From Brachypterus glaber (lineage: Eukaryota; Arthropoda; Insecta; Coleoptera; Kateretidae), in NCBI GenBank assembly GCA_958510825.1, contig OY294047.1, forward strand, positions 3,720,001 through 3,784,000: a DNA stretch of 64,000 nt, read 5' to 3'. The notes beneath the pieces were generated by a model. The model worked only from the letters and a program-made list of their open reading frames with translations. It was not told the DNA's origin and did not search any database. Each line of letters starts with the position of its first letter. Position 1 is the stretch's first letter. A program made the translations under genes and the position numbers. Of this stretch, positions 62,238 to 64,000 are shown in pieces.

Positions 62238-62436
62238 AATATTTGTGATATTTAATTTAATTTTAAGATATATACAAATAATTTAATTACATATGTGTTA
62301 TATAATGACATAATATAATCTGTAAATACTTCTACTACTACTTCTATGTTCTCAAATTAGAGGTGTCCCTTTGTAAGCCTTTGTAGTTTTTTGGGATGAA
62401 TAAATCTGCTTATTATTATTATTATTATTATTATTT
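62238..62436 (+). repeat. LINE 3' UTR and (TTA)n tail
   Basis: 200-bp 3' region of the reverse-transcriptase fragment, AATAAA at 62399, then about nine TTA units. Confidence 0.75.
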
Positions 62437-63380
62437 TGAAGTAAAATAAAATACATAAAAGTTATAATTTTTTATTAAATGAATAAAACTATATTTAAAA
62501 ACTGTGAAGCTTTTATAATATTTAAAGATATAGACAATATAACAAAAGAGGCCGTCCCCTCTGTTATAATTCCAGTAGGCCGTGGCCCCGGCCCTCCAGG
62601 ATTTGGCGCCTATGCGTTTATGTCTATATAACCTTGGAACATGAAATTTGGCATACAAGTATACTGATGTTTTGCCAAAAACAATAAGAATTTAATTTAA
62701 AAGATATTAAAGAAGTGGATTAAAAAAATGAAAGTTTTTAAAAGTTTTTTTTTTGGATTTTTTTAATTTTTTTTTTAATTTTCGTTTTTCAAAAAAATAT
62801 TTATTTTTATTTTTTTTTTTCAAAAATTCATCGTTTCTCGCAGGATTTTTTTTTAAATCGGATTTTTTTTTTATCTTTTTTTCGTTTTTCAAAGATTAAA
62901 AAAAAAAATATTTTTTATTTTATAAAGTATTTGGAAAAATGCAATATACCATTTACTGTGAATAATATGTAATGGAATGCGTAGCATTACGTATCTTCAC
63001 GGCTTGTTTTTTACTGTAAGATATATTAAAATTGTTTTTTTTTTGCTTAATTTAAGCACAAAAAAGCAAAACATCGCGATGCATATTGAGGCCACCTGTA
63101 ATTTTATTCTACGAAGAATAAAATTAATTACTTGAACCCGTGCGATAAAGGGGTTTACGGCTAGTCTAAAATGTTCGGGGTGATAAAAAAATAATATACA
63201 TATATATTTTAAATAATTTAAATTATGAAATTTATAAAAATTTTAACTAAAATTAAAGGTTTTTTTTACGTGAACGCCTCAATTTAAATAACAAAAAAAA
63301 ACAATATTTAGAAATAATTTGTTTTAGAAAAATATCTATTCTACGTATTTACATTCTTTTTTTATTCCAGAAGATATTAA
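62437..63380. other. AT-rich, with a local duplication at its right end
   Basis: No gene. 62700-62910 is A/T homopolymer-rich. 63020-63095 (AGATATATTAAAATTG, AAAGCAAAACATCGC, GAGGCCACCTGT) is repeated at 63371-63442, next to the last exon. 62938-63010 matches 24395-24475 inverted. Confidence 0.55.
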
Positions 63381-63465
63381 AATCATTTTTTTTGTTGCTT
63401 AAGCGCAAAAAAAAGCAAAACATCGCTGAGGCCACCTGTGGGGCACGTGCCGTTCCCCCAAACCG

Positions 63466-63694
63466 CAGTTTTCGGCCAATGGGCACGCGTGGATACTGAA
63501 CCGATTCTAAAAGAAGATTTCCGTTTCACAAAGCTTCAGACGCCCGCGAAGAGTAGCAAGCAGCGGTTTTTAGTGATTTGTGATTGTTCGAGTGTAAAAA
63601 TTAAAATTTTAAATAGAAAACAGTTGCTACATGGTAAAGAAATAAATAAGAAAACCTTCAATTCTTTTGAGATAGAATGCCTGCTCTTCAAAAA
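63466..63694 (+). CDS. unidentified coding exon, partial gene
   Basis: An open frame reads FGQWARVDTEPILKEDFRFT, then QRFLVICDCSSVKIKILNRK and a FEIECLLFK end, and stops at a consensus donor, GTGAGT at 63695. It has no Met, so it is an internal exon or one whose start lies upstream. CCCCCAAACCGCAG ending at 63465 is a possible acceptor in frame. The first half is GC-rich as expected for an exon. I recognise no family. The remaining gene would be right of the window. Confidence 0.45.
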
Positions 63695-63699
63695 GTGAG

Positions 63700-64000
63700 T
63701 ACTTTTTTAATTTAATTCTATTTTCGTTTAAATTTTTTAAAACACAACTGCTGTATTTTCCGTATGGAAAAGTCTTGTTTTTGTGTAAATATAATTTCCT
63801 TTTTGTTTTTTTTATATCGATTTTTAGCAAGAAAAATTTTCCGGTCCGTCGGAAAATTTGTAAGCACGATAACTCGAGAACTTAATTATTATTAAGCCCT
63901 TAAGAGCTGTCAGCCAATGGGTTTTGTAAAGGTTTGTTTTTCGAAAATGTTTGGTTAATTTTTAACCCTTTTTCAAGATAAATGGGTAAAAGGGTTTGCA
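63700..64000. other. intron-like sequence to the window edge
   Basis: At 63830-63900 CCGGTCCGTCGGAAAATTTG then AGCACGATAACTCGAGAACT belongs to the GATAACTCAAGAACG repeat group. No gene. Confidence 0.5.

Noticed and set aside
62707..62892. Lysine/asparagine-rich minus-strand frame
   Set aside because: Product of A/T homopolymer runs.

Overview
The window looks like a piece of a TE-rich, AT-rich arthropod nuclear genome. An insect, plausibly a beetle, is my inference from the Jockey-like LINEs, the many foldback and TIR elements, the protein sequences and the intron sizes. Three conserved host genes lie on the + strand. (1) A phosphatidylinositol 4-kinase III beta gene (PI4KB; fwd in Drosophila) has nine coding exons between 4167 and 34617, giving 863 residues from the first Met seen. 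(2) An intronless ST7-family gene lies at 44076-45584 (502 aa). (3) CDC16, the APC6 subunit of the anaphase-promoting complex, has twelve exons between 46453 and 57747 (674 aa). I assembled each multi-exon gene by hand from GT/AG junctions. The phases agree at every junction.

Layout: 1-4166 is repeats, with a minus-strand Jockey-like reverse transcriptase (761-2347) and a 520-bp foldback next to the first PI4KB exon. 4167-34617 is PI4KB; its introns hold a young reverse-transcriptase insertion with perfect 10-bp target duplications (20989-22690), a tRNA-derived SINE, a pogo-like element, a Tc1 remnant and many TIR/foldback elements, two of them around very long (CTGT)n tracts. 34618-44075 is intergenic and almost wholly made of TIR elements. 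44076-57747 carries ST7 and CDC16. 57748-64000 is repeats, a third reverse-transcriptase fragment (60978-62237) and one unidentified coding exon near the right edge.

The three host genes have unrelated cell roles (Golgi PI4P synthesis, a predicted membrane TPR-like protein, mitotic ubiquitination). Nothing suggests a functional cluster. The new material is mainly in genome dynamics: CDC16 introns 4 and 10 start, from their 5' splice sites, with the same repeat (an introner-like pattern); a candidate antisense first exon with a CpG-rich upstream region lies inside CDC16 intron 6; and several element families occur two to five times, so their boundaries, deletions and nesting can be read directly. 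No database search was possible. Family names for repeats rest on termini, target duplications and visible protein motifs.
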